Translations under genes and position numbers: made by a program | Part shown: piece by piece, positions 22,795 through 33,900 of the stretch | Layout: each line of letters starts with the position of its first letter | How positions within the stretch are numbered: position 1 is the first letter of the stretch | The notes under the pieces: generated by a model | Database searches by the model: none | What the model was told of the DNA's origin: nothing | What the model saw: the letters and a program-made list of their open reading frames with translations, nothing else | Assembly (NCBI GenBank): GCA_013146195.2 | Contig: CM028379.1 | Location: 159,990,437 to 160,054,436, forward strand | Direction: 5' to 3' | Length of the DNA: 64,000 nucleotides | Origin: Codonopsis lanceolata | Lineage: Eukaryota > Streptophyta > Magnoliopsida > Asterales > Campanulaceae

Positions 22795-23842
22795 CGTCAT
22801 GTAGTAAACACAATCGTTAAAACCCATTATTGCTACAGTAAGTTAGGGAGGTTTATTGCTGCCGTTGAAGAAGAAACCGAAGACGGTTCCTTAGCAGCAG
22901 TGATGGAGAAGGCGAAGAGGCTGCTTACGATGGGTATAAAAGAAGGTGGTTGTCTCTAGTTTAGACATTCGTAAAACAAGAAAACCAGTTGGGAAAATTT
23001 TGAAGCATAATGCACTAAGGAAGTTTTGGGCGAAGTCTCGGAGTGAAGGAAATCGACGGAGCACCGAGCCACCAGCGGACAAAGTCACGAGAAGAGGCAT
23101 CGATTGAGGTATAATGTTGATCTTTGACCTTTCTGAAATTGTAATTCCTTACAGAAGGTATAATGTGGGTTTAAGGAAAGAAAGCAAAGTAGTTTCAGGG
23201 AGGATGAGAAATTGTTGTGTTAAATATTGGTTGTGGTTAGAACTTTAGGGGGAGTATTGGAGGAGGTTAGGTGGGTGCGCTGGGATAGCAGAGAACGGAG
23301 AAGAGAGAATTAAAAAAAAAAGGGAAGAGGAAGAACATAGACAGTGCCGGGAAGAGAAGGGGTTAGTAATAGTGAAAGGTTGTTGACTTTTGTGTTGGGT
23401 GAGGGAATAAAATATATGAAGGTTAAGTAGGACTAGAAATTGGTGAGTGGTTGTGGCTGGGCAATCAAACTCACAATTTGAGTTTGAATGTGCCGGGATG
23501 GGAAATAATAAACAAAGGAGAAAAGAAAAAGATGGGGGGTGGTGGTCTTTTCAAGGTAAAAAAAAAAGAAAGAAAAAGAAGGAGAATGGAAGTGACGGCA
23601 GTATGGGGAAGAGGAAAAAAAATTCGGGATTTGAGTTATTTTGGTGTTTAGAGTTTGTTTGTGTATTGTTTTGGTCCATTATCAATTTGGTTCCTAAACG
23701 AAAAAAAAAAAATAAATAATAATAATTAAAACGAATTTACTAAAAAGTAAAATAAAATTTGTTTAATGCGGGTAAAATATTGTTTAAAATAATTTAGTAT
23801 TTTTTTTTCTGTATTTGTTAGATTTGAGCCAATTCGAGCAGT
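22490..23842 (+). repeat. Possible gypsy-type LTR
   Basis: It starts TGTAATATCCCTAATTTTG, a typical start of plant Ty3/gypsy LTRs. About 1.35 kb later TTCGAGCA is followed by GTGGTATC, which could be an LTR end plus a tRNA-Met-type primer site. No target duplication or coding sequence was found. The (TAA)n repeat at 22726-22793 lies inside. ORFs here are low-complexity and purine-rich. Confidence 0.3.
22726..22793. repeat. (TAA)n microsatellite
   Basis: AATAATAAT units, interrupted by a few substitutions. Confidence 0.9.
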
Positions 23843-25061
23843 GGTATCTTGCACGTACAAGCTAATTGTCCACTACTTTTTGGTAATGGATTATACTCCT
23901 TTAAAGTTATTTGATCATCATATTTTATTCGGTAGGCTTCCGTTATAATTTTATTGGCTTAACACTTTCTTTGTAAACTCATGTTCGGCATTCGCCGATA
24001 TTTGTTTTGAACCCTGTCGAACCTATTTTGTTCATAATCTGAATTTTGAAACTTTTGTAACCCATGTTTGACTTCTTGAAATATCAATCCGTTGGAAAAA
24101 TGGATTACATATATTTTTGGACATTTGACTTTATTTGGAACTCCTCCGTGATCACTAAGTAAAATAAGTTGTTACGTGAAATATGTAACATTTGTGAACT
24201 TTAAATTATTTGACACCATTGGACATGTCGTGAAGCTAGAATGTTTTAACTTGTTTTTCAAACATTACTAATTCTATAAAAATATGTTATAATTTCGAAA
24301 AAAAATATTTTTTTCAATAAAATTAGAGTTTTTTTTTCTTTTATCTAGTGAATTCCAGTTATTTCTTTATAATGGATTCTAGGTTGGTTAAGGTTTGACG
24401 TGTTCAACTTTATTTTGAGGAATTTCTCGTCGAAAGAATTCTTGGTATTTGAAAAAAAAATTAAAACCTCCTAAAAGTAGTCTAATCTATATAATAATCT
24501 AATATGACTTAAATTCATCATTTATATATTTAAATCTATTTCTAAATATAAAAATATTATCCTATTAAAATTAAATATAAAAATTAAAATAAAATAAAAA
24601 TACTCAAACTTAAAATTAATACTAATCCAATCTTATCCTACATGAGCATACTTAAGTCATGAAAAAAAATAACCTCGTTTTGATTTTCTTTTTATTACAA
24701 AGTGGTGATATTTGCTTTTCAATCAATGTTAGTCGTAGCGGTGGTTGGTTTTGTTATTCAAGTCATCTCACTTGGATTTGGTTTTTGTGACCAGGACAAA
24801 GAGGTAATTCCAAAATGTATGGGCACAAGCATAGAAGGTGGGCCCATATACTACATGAAGAGATTCCATTAAGCTGCCAAAATTTCCACTATGCTACAGA
24901 AATCAAATTTATATTTTTCATTTAAGTAACAATTTAAATATTTGAATCAAATTTGACAGTATGATAAAATATAATTTCTTTTTTTTGTTACTTTTTAATG
25001 CATAAGAACATATTCAATTGTTACTTCTAAAATATGAAAATATAATTTGAGGTTACATAAG
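23843..25061. other. AT-rich intergenic with one dispersed repeat
   Basis: No gene is seen. The segment at about 24475-24650 resembles 49600-49768: both contain TTAAATTCATCA, TCTAAAT.TA.TTCTAAATA, TCAAACTTAA and CCAATCTT.TCC.ACAT in the same order. It is likely a dispersed noncoding repeat. Confidence 0.4.
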
Positions 25062-25063
25062 GG

Positions 25064-26016
25064 GTGTCAATCTGAGCCGTCAAGCCATTAAGTCGAGTCG
25101 AACTAATTGGTCTGGTTTGATTTATGATTTTACATATCGAATTGAGTTAAACAGAACCAAACCAAACTATTTCGAGCTTAACCATTAGGCCAAGCCACCA
25201 AACCAACAATAATTTAGAATTGTGACCTTATTATTCTTTTTCTATATAAATATAATTGTTAGTTGGTTTCACAGCCAATTGTATTTTCAATTAGTCACTC
25301 TCAATTGTTATCCAAATATTTATTCCTTCTCTACTATCTTATTCTCTTCTAATCATCTCATAGATAAATACAATGTATGATCAATTTCTACTATTTTCCT
25401 AAACTAAAGTGTTGTGTGTTTAGTGTTTACATTTGAATCTATCTCTCACACATACAAATGATTTTTCAAAACTATTATTTTTATAACTATTACTACAACT
25501 AAGCCTTGGTGAGGATCAAATGTGTTTTGGTGAAAGATAATTTTGTCTTTCACTAAAGCTTAGTTGTTGTAATTGTTGTAAAACTAGCATTGTTGTTCTT
25601 GTTTTTAGGTAATAAGTACGTTTGTCAAGTATTTATATTTTATTTTTTATCTTTTTCTTTTTTTCGAGAGTTGAGGGGAATCTAGATATAGTTTGATTCA
25701 GTTCGGTGTAAGACTTTAAACAGTTTAACTTGGTATTTTTAAATTTGGCAGATCGTATGAAAACTTTTAAATATTATGTGTTCATATTATATTTAATTTT
25801 TGGTATTTTTTAAATATTTTTTTGGTTTTCTTAAATGTTGAATTCCCATTTTTCCTTTGAAAGCATGTCGAATCACTAAATCGAGCCGAATTGATTCAGT
25901 TTGGTTCAAAACTTTAAACAATTCAGCTATGTTTAATTTTTTACCAATCGACGACATGCAATTCAACTCGTATGTAATTTCAAGTCGAATCAAACAGAAC
26001 CATTTACACTCTTAAT
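25064..26016. mobile_element. hAT-like inverted-repeat element
   Basis: The left end TAAGGGGTGTCAATCTG and the right end (inverted TAAGAGTGTAAATGGTT) are imperfect terminal inverted repeats. Both ends continue into GAGCCGT/GAACC-rich subterminal motifs. No clear target duplication or ORF was found. The termini resemble nonautonomous plant hAT elements. Confidence 0.4.
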
Positions 26017-27346
26017 TATCATAAAGTCAAAATTAGTTACCATAATTTTGGTCGCATGATAACATGATTTCTTTAAAAAAATAAATACTTAAAAGAGTGT
26101 AACTATTAACACCCACTTTTCCGTTAAATACACGGTCACTCTTATTTATTAACTTATCTAAATAATAAATACACCCCCATTATTTCCTATTTTACCCCCT
26201 TTATCTCCTGTTTTCTTGTCCCCTCTCCTTCCCTCTCGTTCCTTTGAATCCCTTCTCCCTCCGTTTTCTTTCCCAAACCTTTCTCTATCTCTCTGGTCTC
26301 TACCTTTTGTTTTCTTTTTCCCCTCCCTCCTCTCTTTGCTTTCTTTCAACCACCGCATCAGTCCCAGTGCAATCTTTTCTTGTGGATTTTCATTTTCTTG
26401 TCAAGTCCCAATACAAAGGTTAATTTCTTAAACCAAAAATAAACTAGTTTCTCGGGCGAAATTAAATACAAACTACAAAAGTAATTACAAAGAGGTGACT
26501 CAAATGGCGCAAAAAAAAAAACTTCAAAAAATCGTTAAATATGGTGTTCGGTATTGGTTGACCGAATAACCTGTTCGGCTAACACTAACCTAACACTATA
26601 GTGATGACGGATAATTAGTAGATTGTTTGGTCAGCTGAACAACACTAGGGTGTTGGATGGAATTATTGTAATGAAAGGACAAATGTCAATAAAATATTAT
26701 CAATGATGATATTTTTGTAATATAAAAAGAAAGTTGCATATAGAGGAAAATGAGTCTTAATACTCATAATTAAATGACAAGAACTTATTTAAGACCGTCT
26801 TACAATTCATAAATCCATAAGACGGAGCCCAAAAAAATAATAAAAATGAGGTTTCTATAGTGGGTAAACCATTGAAAAAGACTGTGAGTTATCCAGTAAA
26901 AGAACATGTCAAAATGTGAGAGAAAATAGACTCAAATCCAGGCGAATGGGCTGGATTCAAACAAAAAGACGCATGTCACCCGAATAGCGCTCGTGGGTCG
27001 TGCGTTGTTGAAGGCAACGTGGCGTGCGCACATGGTGACAACACATTAATGAAATTCACCATCTAATTGTTTTGGTACTCTCCTTCTTGCAAATCATGTG
27101 TCGGTGCCTTCCTTCTTGCAAATCGTGCGTCAGTGACTTCCCTTTTTTCAAACTTTGCTGTCGAAGTCCCTTTGTGTCAAGATTTCACATTTTAGTTCAA
27201 AAGCAACTTAAAACATTAATTAATTTCATTTTTAATGCAAAAACTCACTTAGTAATCAAAAGTGATACAATTAGGGGAAAAGTGACATTTATAGAGCCAA
27301 AAGTGACAAATTTTATTTTATACTAAAAAATGTGACACTTTTAATC
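26017..27346. other. Intergenic, no gene seen
   Basis: A pyrimidine-rich tract (26150-26345) and AT-rich sequence. The short ORFs in the pyrimidine tract are low-complexity on both strands and have no recognisable domain. Confidence 0.5.
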
Positions 27347-28536
27347 AATGTTCTTAAAATCGATTAGCGGGCGCTAAGCACCAGATCAGCCCCTAAGTAG
27401 ACATGTACAAAAGGTTCGTGATTCACGGTTTAAACTGTGAACCGAACTGTCTAAGAACTGCCAAGGAATTGAACCGTGAAGAATCGAACCTTCGACTGAA
27501 CCATAACTGGAGGTTCACTGGTTTAGTTAAAGGATCGCCTAAACCTTTTTTCCATGAATCGTGGTTCGAAGCGTGAACCGACGATGGTGTTTTTGATGAA
27601 AAAAATAGTTTTTTTTTAAAAAAAATCTTTTTTTTCCTAACCTATAAATACTCACACTCCCTCTTTAATTTTTTCCTACTTCTAATCTCTCTAATTCTCT
27701 CAAAATTCTTTATCCCTCTTTTTTTACAAAATACTTTTGTTATTTTACAAAGTAGAAAATGTTTAAAATAATTACTTTTGGTTACTTTTAAAAATTCAAA
27801 AATTATTTTACACAAAGTTTACAAATGTTTAAAGATAGTTTAAAAAAAACATAAAATGTTGAAAAAAATAAAAATAAAAATAAAAATAAATTTTTTTTTG
27901 GAATCGTGAACCTGATTTAAGGTCCACCATTTAGAACTGAACCGTGAAGGTGCACGGTTCGAAACTAGTTCACCGTTCCCTTTGTTAAGAGTCGGCGGTT
28001 CCGGAACCGAAATCATGAACCGTATGGGCATGTCTATGGGGCCTAGAATTAAGATATAATATCCGGTTTTTAATATTTTAAATTTTTTATTATAACCTAA
28101 TCATTAAGCATTAATTTTTTAAATATACTAATAGTAAATATCACAATAGTAAATATCACCTAATAATTTAAAAATAATGATTATACTATAATGTTAAATT
28201 TTAAAAGTAAAGCAAAATTCAATATCATTTTAAGGTTTAAAATATTACATAAATAGTCAATAGTTTAATTGTCCATAGGTTCGTTAACAAATTACAAATT
28301 TACAATAATAATTTAATAATTTAAATTTTTATATTTATTATGAATGTTTTTTAAAAAAACCCAAAAATAACATTAAGTTGGGCCAAAGTTTTATAAATAA
28401 ATAAAAAATATGAAAAATCAGTAGTTTTTTGCCTAGGGGGCGCCTAGATCACCTAATTGATATTTTGCCAATTTTCTGAATTTCTAGGTGCTTAGGTGGC
28501 GCTTAGGCAGGCACTTAGGCCGTTTTTAAAACAATA
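27347..28536. mobile_element. Second copy of the CTAGGCG-type hAT-like family
   Basis: The left end CAATGTTCTTAAAATCG and right end (inverted TATTGTTTTAAAAACGGCC) match the 7287-21075 element. Subterminal repeats of CTAAGCGCC type occur at both ends. The flanks CTTTTAAT (27339-27346) and TTTTTAAT (28537-28544) agree at 7 of 8 bases, a probable hAT 8-bp duplication. It contains another inverted-repeat element at 27398-28036. Confidence 0.6.
27398..28036. mobile_element. Nested inverted-repeat element (TAGACATG ends)
   Basis: It starts TAGACATGTACAAAAGGTTC and ends with the inverse of TAGACATGCCCATACGGTTC. The interior is built of GGTTCACGG/AACCGTGAA repeats, typical of small plant hAT derivatives. 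The 8-bp flanks do not match clearly. It contains an (AAAAT)n run near 27866-27892. Confidence 0.5.
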
Positions 28537-28693
28537 TTTTTAATACTAAAAAAATGACCCTATTCATTTAAAAACGTGAGGGGTGACACTATAATTTCTG
28601 AAAGCCAAGGGGTTGAATTGAGATTTTTGAATCTTGGCCTATTTATCTTAGATATGTCTGTAAGGCAGGTCTTACATGAGACCTACTATAGTA

Positions 28694-28934
28694 CTCCCTC
28701 CGTCCCTAAATAATCGTCTGGATTGACCCGACACACAGTTTAAGAAAATGTAATTGACTTGATTATTTATATTGGTTTAATGCGTAGTTTCATTTAATGT
28801 CCATGTATATGTGGCCATGATTAAAATAGAGTGAAAAGTAAGGGTAAAGTGGTAAAAGTGATGTTTTAAAAAGGTAAGTTTCAAAGTGGACAATTATTTT
28901 GGTTCGGACGACGATAATTTAGGGACGGAGGGAG
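28694..28934. mobile_element. Stowaway MITE
   Basis: A 241-bp element with terminal inverted repeats CTCCCTCCGTCCCTAAAT flanked by TA on both sides (28692-28693 and 28935-28936). This is the hallmark of Tc1/mariner-derived Stowaway elements. Confidence 0.92.
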
Positions 28935-29005
28935 TAAAATTAAATTGCGGTGTTCCTTACTGTACGTACCAGTACCATCGGCGCTAGGGTAAGTTATAAA
29001 TATTA

Positions 29006-29195
29006 CTCCATCAGTTTCTAAATTATTGTTCTCTTTGACCCGACACTCTGTTTAAGAAAAAATAATTGAGTGTATGATAAATATTGATGTAATGTGTGGT
29101 TTTCTTTAGTGCCATTGTGTATGTGGTTATAATTAAAATATGTAAAAAATAATGATAAAGTGGTTGAAACAAGACAATTATTTTGGAACGGATAA
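29006..29195. mobile_element. Degenerate Stowaway copy
   Basis: It begins TACTCCATCAGTTTCTAAAT and repeats internal blocks of the neighbouring MITE (TTGACCCGACAC, TTTAAGAAAA, TGGTTATAATTAAAAT). The right terminus (TTTTGGAACGGAT) is decayed. Confidence 0.65.
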
Positions 29196-30359
29196 AACAA
29201 AAAACAATTGTTAATAAAAGTGGTAAGTGTTAGAGCATCCTCAATGTGTATATTCTTAATACAACTTCTTAATTGAGTCTCACTGCCACCTACACATTTT
29301 TCTCTTCTTACACACTTAAGAATAAATCTTCCCATTGTATACAACTCTTACACAACTTCTTACACAACTTCTTACACAAAAAATATTAAATTTAACACCA
29401 TTCCAAATAAAATAAAAAACCCTTCCTCCCCCCCCACACACACAAGCCTCCTGCCAGCCACCCACCTGCATGCTTTTTCCTGACAAATAGGAATTTCCTA
29501 TTGAGAAAGTTGTATATCTATTTCTCTTCTAAGTGGACATTTAGAGAGGGTTTAACGGTGGTTTTATTGGGTAGTATATAGAGATTTAGATGTACAATAG
29601 GGTATTTCTTTTAAATCATAAGAGGATCTATGATGATTTGGTTTCTTCCGTCTCATGCCAAGAGACCTTTTAATTTCCACCAATTCCGGAAAAATGTGCC
29701 AAGTTGTCAATTTCCATCCTATCCAACCGTGTATCTCTCTCCCTTCAGGTGGGGCCACTTTATTTATTTATTTATTTTTTTGATTTTTAGTCATTTTGTA
29801 ATTCAAAAAAATAAATAAAAAAAATTATATTTAAGAAGTACATATTTTTATTTATAAATAAAGACTTAGTTTGATTTATTTGAACAACAAATATTTTTTT
29901 TCAAAATTTGAAGTTATTAAAGATAAAGATGGTGGGATATAAAAGATTATTAGAATTTGTGTCAAGCTATTATATATGTTTTTTTATTTAAGTAGCTTAT
30001 AGATATCAAATTGATTTTTATATTTAATTTTAATAAATTAAGTAATATATAAGAATCTAATTAGATCCATTGTTGTACATGTTCTTAGGTGGCGGCTAAG
30101 GAGTCTTAGTGCATTTAGCCCACGTTGGGATACTCTTAGTAATACTGCCTGCTGAGGGGGGAAGGTGATTAGGTGAAGGTGTAAAATATTTACGGTGGAA
30201 AACTGAAAATCAAAGACGTATGGGGTGTCGTCAGAGAGAGAGAGAGTCTACTCTAATTGACCATTGAGTGATAGTACTGTTACCAGTAAAGACAAGACAA
30301 CCCCCACCCCCACCCTAAAAGTAGACTTTGCCATTCTTTTCAATAAAGTCGATTAGATT
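29196..30359 (+). other. Upstream region of the ABCC gene
   Basis: No gene is seen. AGAGCATCCTCAATG near 29232 is like the start of a Tourist-type MITE, but no matching right end was found. A (TTTA)n run lies at 29757-29778 and a GA run at 30230-30245. A CT-rich stretch (30375-30392) precedes the transcribed leader. I see no clear TATA box at a convincing distance. Confidence 0.4.
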
Positions 30360-30914
30360 CGATCGTCGAGACCTTTTCTCTCACTCTCTCCCAAACCTTT
30401 GTGTTATTTGAACAAAAATCTTTTTCATTTCCTCTCCACACTTTCTGGGACAATTGGCTTCACCCCTTTGGAACAGAATCGACACTTCGCTCTCCAAGTA
30501 AGGTTTTTTTTTTAAATTTTATAAATTTTCTTCCCGTGTTCCTGTTCGATCTTTCCTTTCTTACTTTATCTGCAACTTTTAACTTCTTTTTTTGAGGGGT
30601 ATGTTTTGATTTCTCTTGTCAATTTTCTCCTATTTGTATCTCTTTTTCTTGGATGTATTCTGTTTGGATTCCAGCGTCTGGTTCTTAATTTTTTTCATCG
30701 AAAATTTGCCTTGTTGGATATGATTTTGTGGATTGAATTGCAATATCTGTCTTCTCTTTTTTCTTTCTGTTTATGGCTTTGTAAACTGTGAGGATGAAAT
30801 GGGGTTTCATTTATTTGTAGGAATGTTTTGATGACGAAAATTAGCAGAACCCGACTCATCTTAGCAGTGAACTGATACTGTGTTAGTAGTAGTAATAGCA
30901 AGTAAAACTAAAAG
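30360..30914 (+). other. Probable 5' UTR with leader intron
   Basis: Upstream of the ABCC start codon, a donor at 30498 (CCAA|GTAAGG) and an acceptor at 30820 (TTATTTGTAG) frame a T-rich stretch of 323 bp. This fits a leader intron in the 5' UTR. The transcription start is not determined and is placed here only by the CT-rich tract. Confidence 0.5.
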
Positions 30915-33900
30915 ATGGGTTTGAAGCCACTGGATTTGTACTGTCGTCCGGTGCCACAAGGAGTGTGGGGGAAATCAGTGGATAATGCATTTGGAGCTTA
31001 CACACCTTGTGCAACCGAAGCTTTGGTCACTGGCATTTCTCATTTGGTTCTATTGGGCCTGTGCTTGTACCGAGTATGGTTGATCACTAAAGATTTGAAA
31101 GCTCAAAGGTTCCAGCTGAAGTCCAATTACTATAATTACATGTTGGCTTTCTTGACTGCTTACTGCACTGCCGAACCATTGTTCCGATTGGTTATGGGAA
31201 TATCAACATTCAATCTTGATGGACAGGTCGGCCTTGCCCCATTTGAGGTGAGTTTTCTTTTTGACTTTTGTCCTTTTTCTTTCTCTTGATTAAACTCCAC
31301 TGTTGCTTCAACTTGTAAAATCTAATAAAACATGGTGTGATTTGAATATTTTGTGTAAAATGGAAAAGCAGCTTTTAAGACAAGACACTATTTTTGTTCT
31401 TCTAACTTGTGACCTCTCCCGTCACAGTCGAGCAATCGTGTTTTTGAACCAAGGCGCCGTTTGTCCCTTCTGAGGACGCTTAAGAAGAATCAAATAATTT
31501 GCACCTTTTTATTGTATGCAGATTGTATTACAAATTACAAATTGCCAAAAAGGAAATGGCCTTTCGGATTTGCCAGATTGATATGTGTTTATTTATTTAT
31601 TACCGAGTATTTATTTTTTAAGGTACGCCACATTGATTTTTGTAGTTAATTGGTTTGGCTATTCACTGAAAGAAAATATAATATTGTTTAGTTAATCTCA
31701 TCCATAGTTCAAGCTTTTGAACTTCGGGCACAGAAAAATGTTATCTCAACGGTATAATTACATTGGAAGTGACAAAGAAATTTGGATTTCACATTAGTTA
31801 TAATCATGTTTGCGAGCATACTTTTTTTTTTTCAAGTACTCCTTTTCCCTATTCAAAATTTCTGCCAAAAATATTTTTTCTTGGGAGACTTGGTTTCAAG
31901 CAATTGTTGGAAAGGCGAAACGGTAAGATTTAACTTTCTTTGAGGTGACTTGGACTTTTGAGTTTGCAAGGACTTCTAAAGTTTGACGTTGTAATTGTAA
32001 AAAGTAAGAAACAAATGTACGATGTTATTGAGACAATGAATAGTGAAGTTCCATGTTAGAAAATTCCTGAATGTGAATAAAACAATTATGAACAAAAGTC
32101 TATGATTAGGGGGACACGGTAAAAATGATGTAAAAATCACCAAAAGTATTGGACGCAAGGGTCGTAGGACACACGAGTTCATGTGTATGGATATTATAGT
32201 GCAGCTACAAACCACTTATGCCAACCAAGCCATCACATTCTTCTTGAAACTTCCATATCCAACTTTATTATAAAGATCTCACAACTTTCAGAATATATCG
32301 GCCACACTTAGCAGTGTGCTTTTCTTTTGGGCCGAGAAAATTATATTCTACTGTATAGATGCCTGTAGTTAATGTTCTATTGATTGATTGTACAACATTT
32401 TTGTAACTGCTCCCTGTAGCAAGCTGTGGATAATTTATGGCAGCAGAAAATTCGTACTAAAGGTCTTGATGACCAAGTTTCACGAATGGCATTGAGTCTT
32501 TGCCATTTACATGTTACATTTTTTTTTGATAAGTAAAGAGTATATAAATATGAGCGTCAAAATAGGTTACGCGTCCTTAGAAACCTAGAAGTATACAAAG
32601 CTCGAGTGCTTCTATCTGCTAGATATGCTATTTACAAATTCTACAAAATTCATTTTCGAAGTGAGTGGATAGTTCGCAGCCTCTACACACCAAGAGAATA
32701 GATTGCGCAGCAGAGAATTCTTCAAGGCCGGAATAGACTTTTCCTTATTGTCAAAAACCCCTTGATTTCTCTCCTTCCAGATCATCTAACAAATTGCCAA
32801 AGGGGCAGCCTCCCAAACCCCGATGCTCCTGCCCTCAACAGACAACAGCTCAGAAATTGATCTCGGCATCACCCAAGGCACTTTAAAAAGACTCGGCAAC
32901 AAAGCAACAAACTCCACAGATCTGAAGCGATAGGACAATGTAGAAGCAGGTTCACGCTCTCCTTGCTTGCCTTGCACATGAAACACGTGTTCACTAAAGA
33001 AATATTCCGCTTCTGGAGATTATTTACTGTGAGGATAGCTTCGTGCATGGCTTCCCATACAAAGAAGGCCACTCTCTTGGGCGCTACAGATTTCCACACT
33101 GCTTTCCAAGGAAAAAAATTCCTATCACAATTCAATAGATTCAAGTAATTAGATTTAACCGTGAAAATATGATCCTTGGCTGCTTTCCAGATCACCCCAT
33201 CTTCTGCCCCATCAATCTTCTGAGCCTGTAACAGCTCAAGAAATCACAGCAGCGAATCCACCTCCCAATCATGGAAATTCCTCATGAAAACTGGACTCCA
33301 AGTAAGTCTACCATCCTCCCTTGACAATACGGAGCTAACCGAGCAGCCCTTATCCCTGGACCCTAGTGACTTCAAACAACACAGGAAATTCCACCTCTCG
33401 CCACACCATCTATCTTCCCAAAAACTAACTGGCTCTCCACTTCCCATCTCCAAGGCAAGGAACCTCTCAAAGGAACTCCACCCTTTTCTTATGCCCTTCC
33501 ACACCCCCACCCCAAAAGGTGAAACAACTTCCGCAAGAAACCACGCATGACCCCCCAAGCCATACTTACTTACCACCAATCTCCTCCACAATGCCTCCCT
33601 TTCCGTGAGATACCTCCACAACCACTTTCCCAGCAATGCCTCATTAAAAACCTAGTTTCCTAACCCCCAACCCTCCCTCTTGCATTCTAATAGAAACCTT
33701 ATCCCATTTGACCAAATGAAATTTCCGCTCCTTCGACCGACCTTCCCATAAAAAATCTCTTTCCAATTTTTCTAGTCTATAACGGATAGAGGCATGCATC
33801 TCAAACAGAGAAAGGAAGTAGGTTGGTAAATTTGAAAGAGTGTTCTTGACTAGCACCATCCTACCCCCCTTGGAAAGGAATTGTTTCTTCCAACCCGCCT

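Noticed and set aside
23447..23719. Lysine-rich ORF
   Set aside because: It is a translation of purine-rich low-complexity DNA with no domain, inside a possible LTR.
26158..26431. Pyrimidine-tract ORFs on both strands
   Set aside because: Low-complexity CT-rich sequence; translations are compositionally biased on both strands.
32786..33636. Possible separate gene with a zinc-ribbon motif
   Set aside because: The motifs are the zf-RVT and connection region of a LINE, continuous with its 3' tail.
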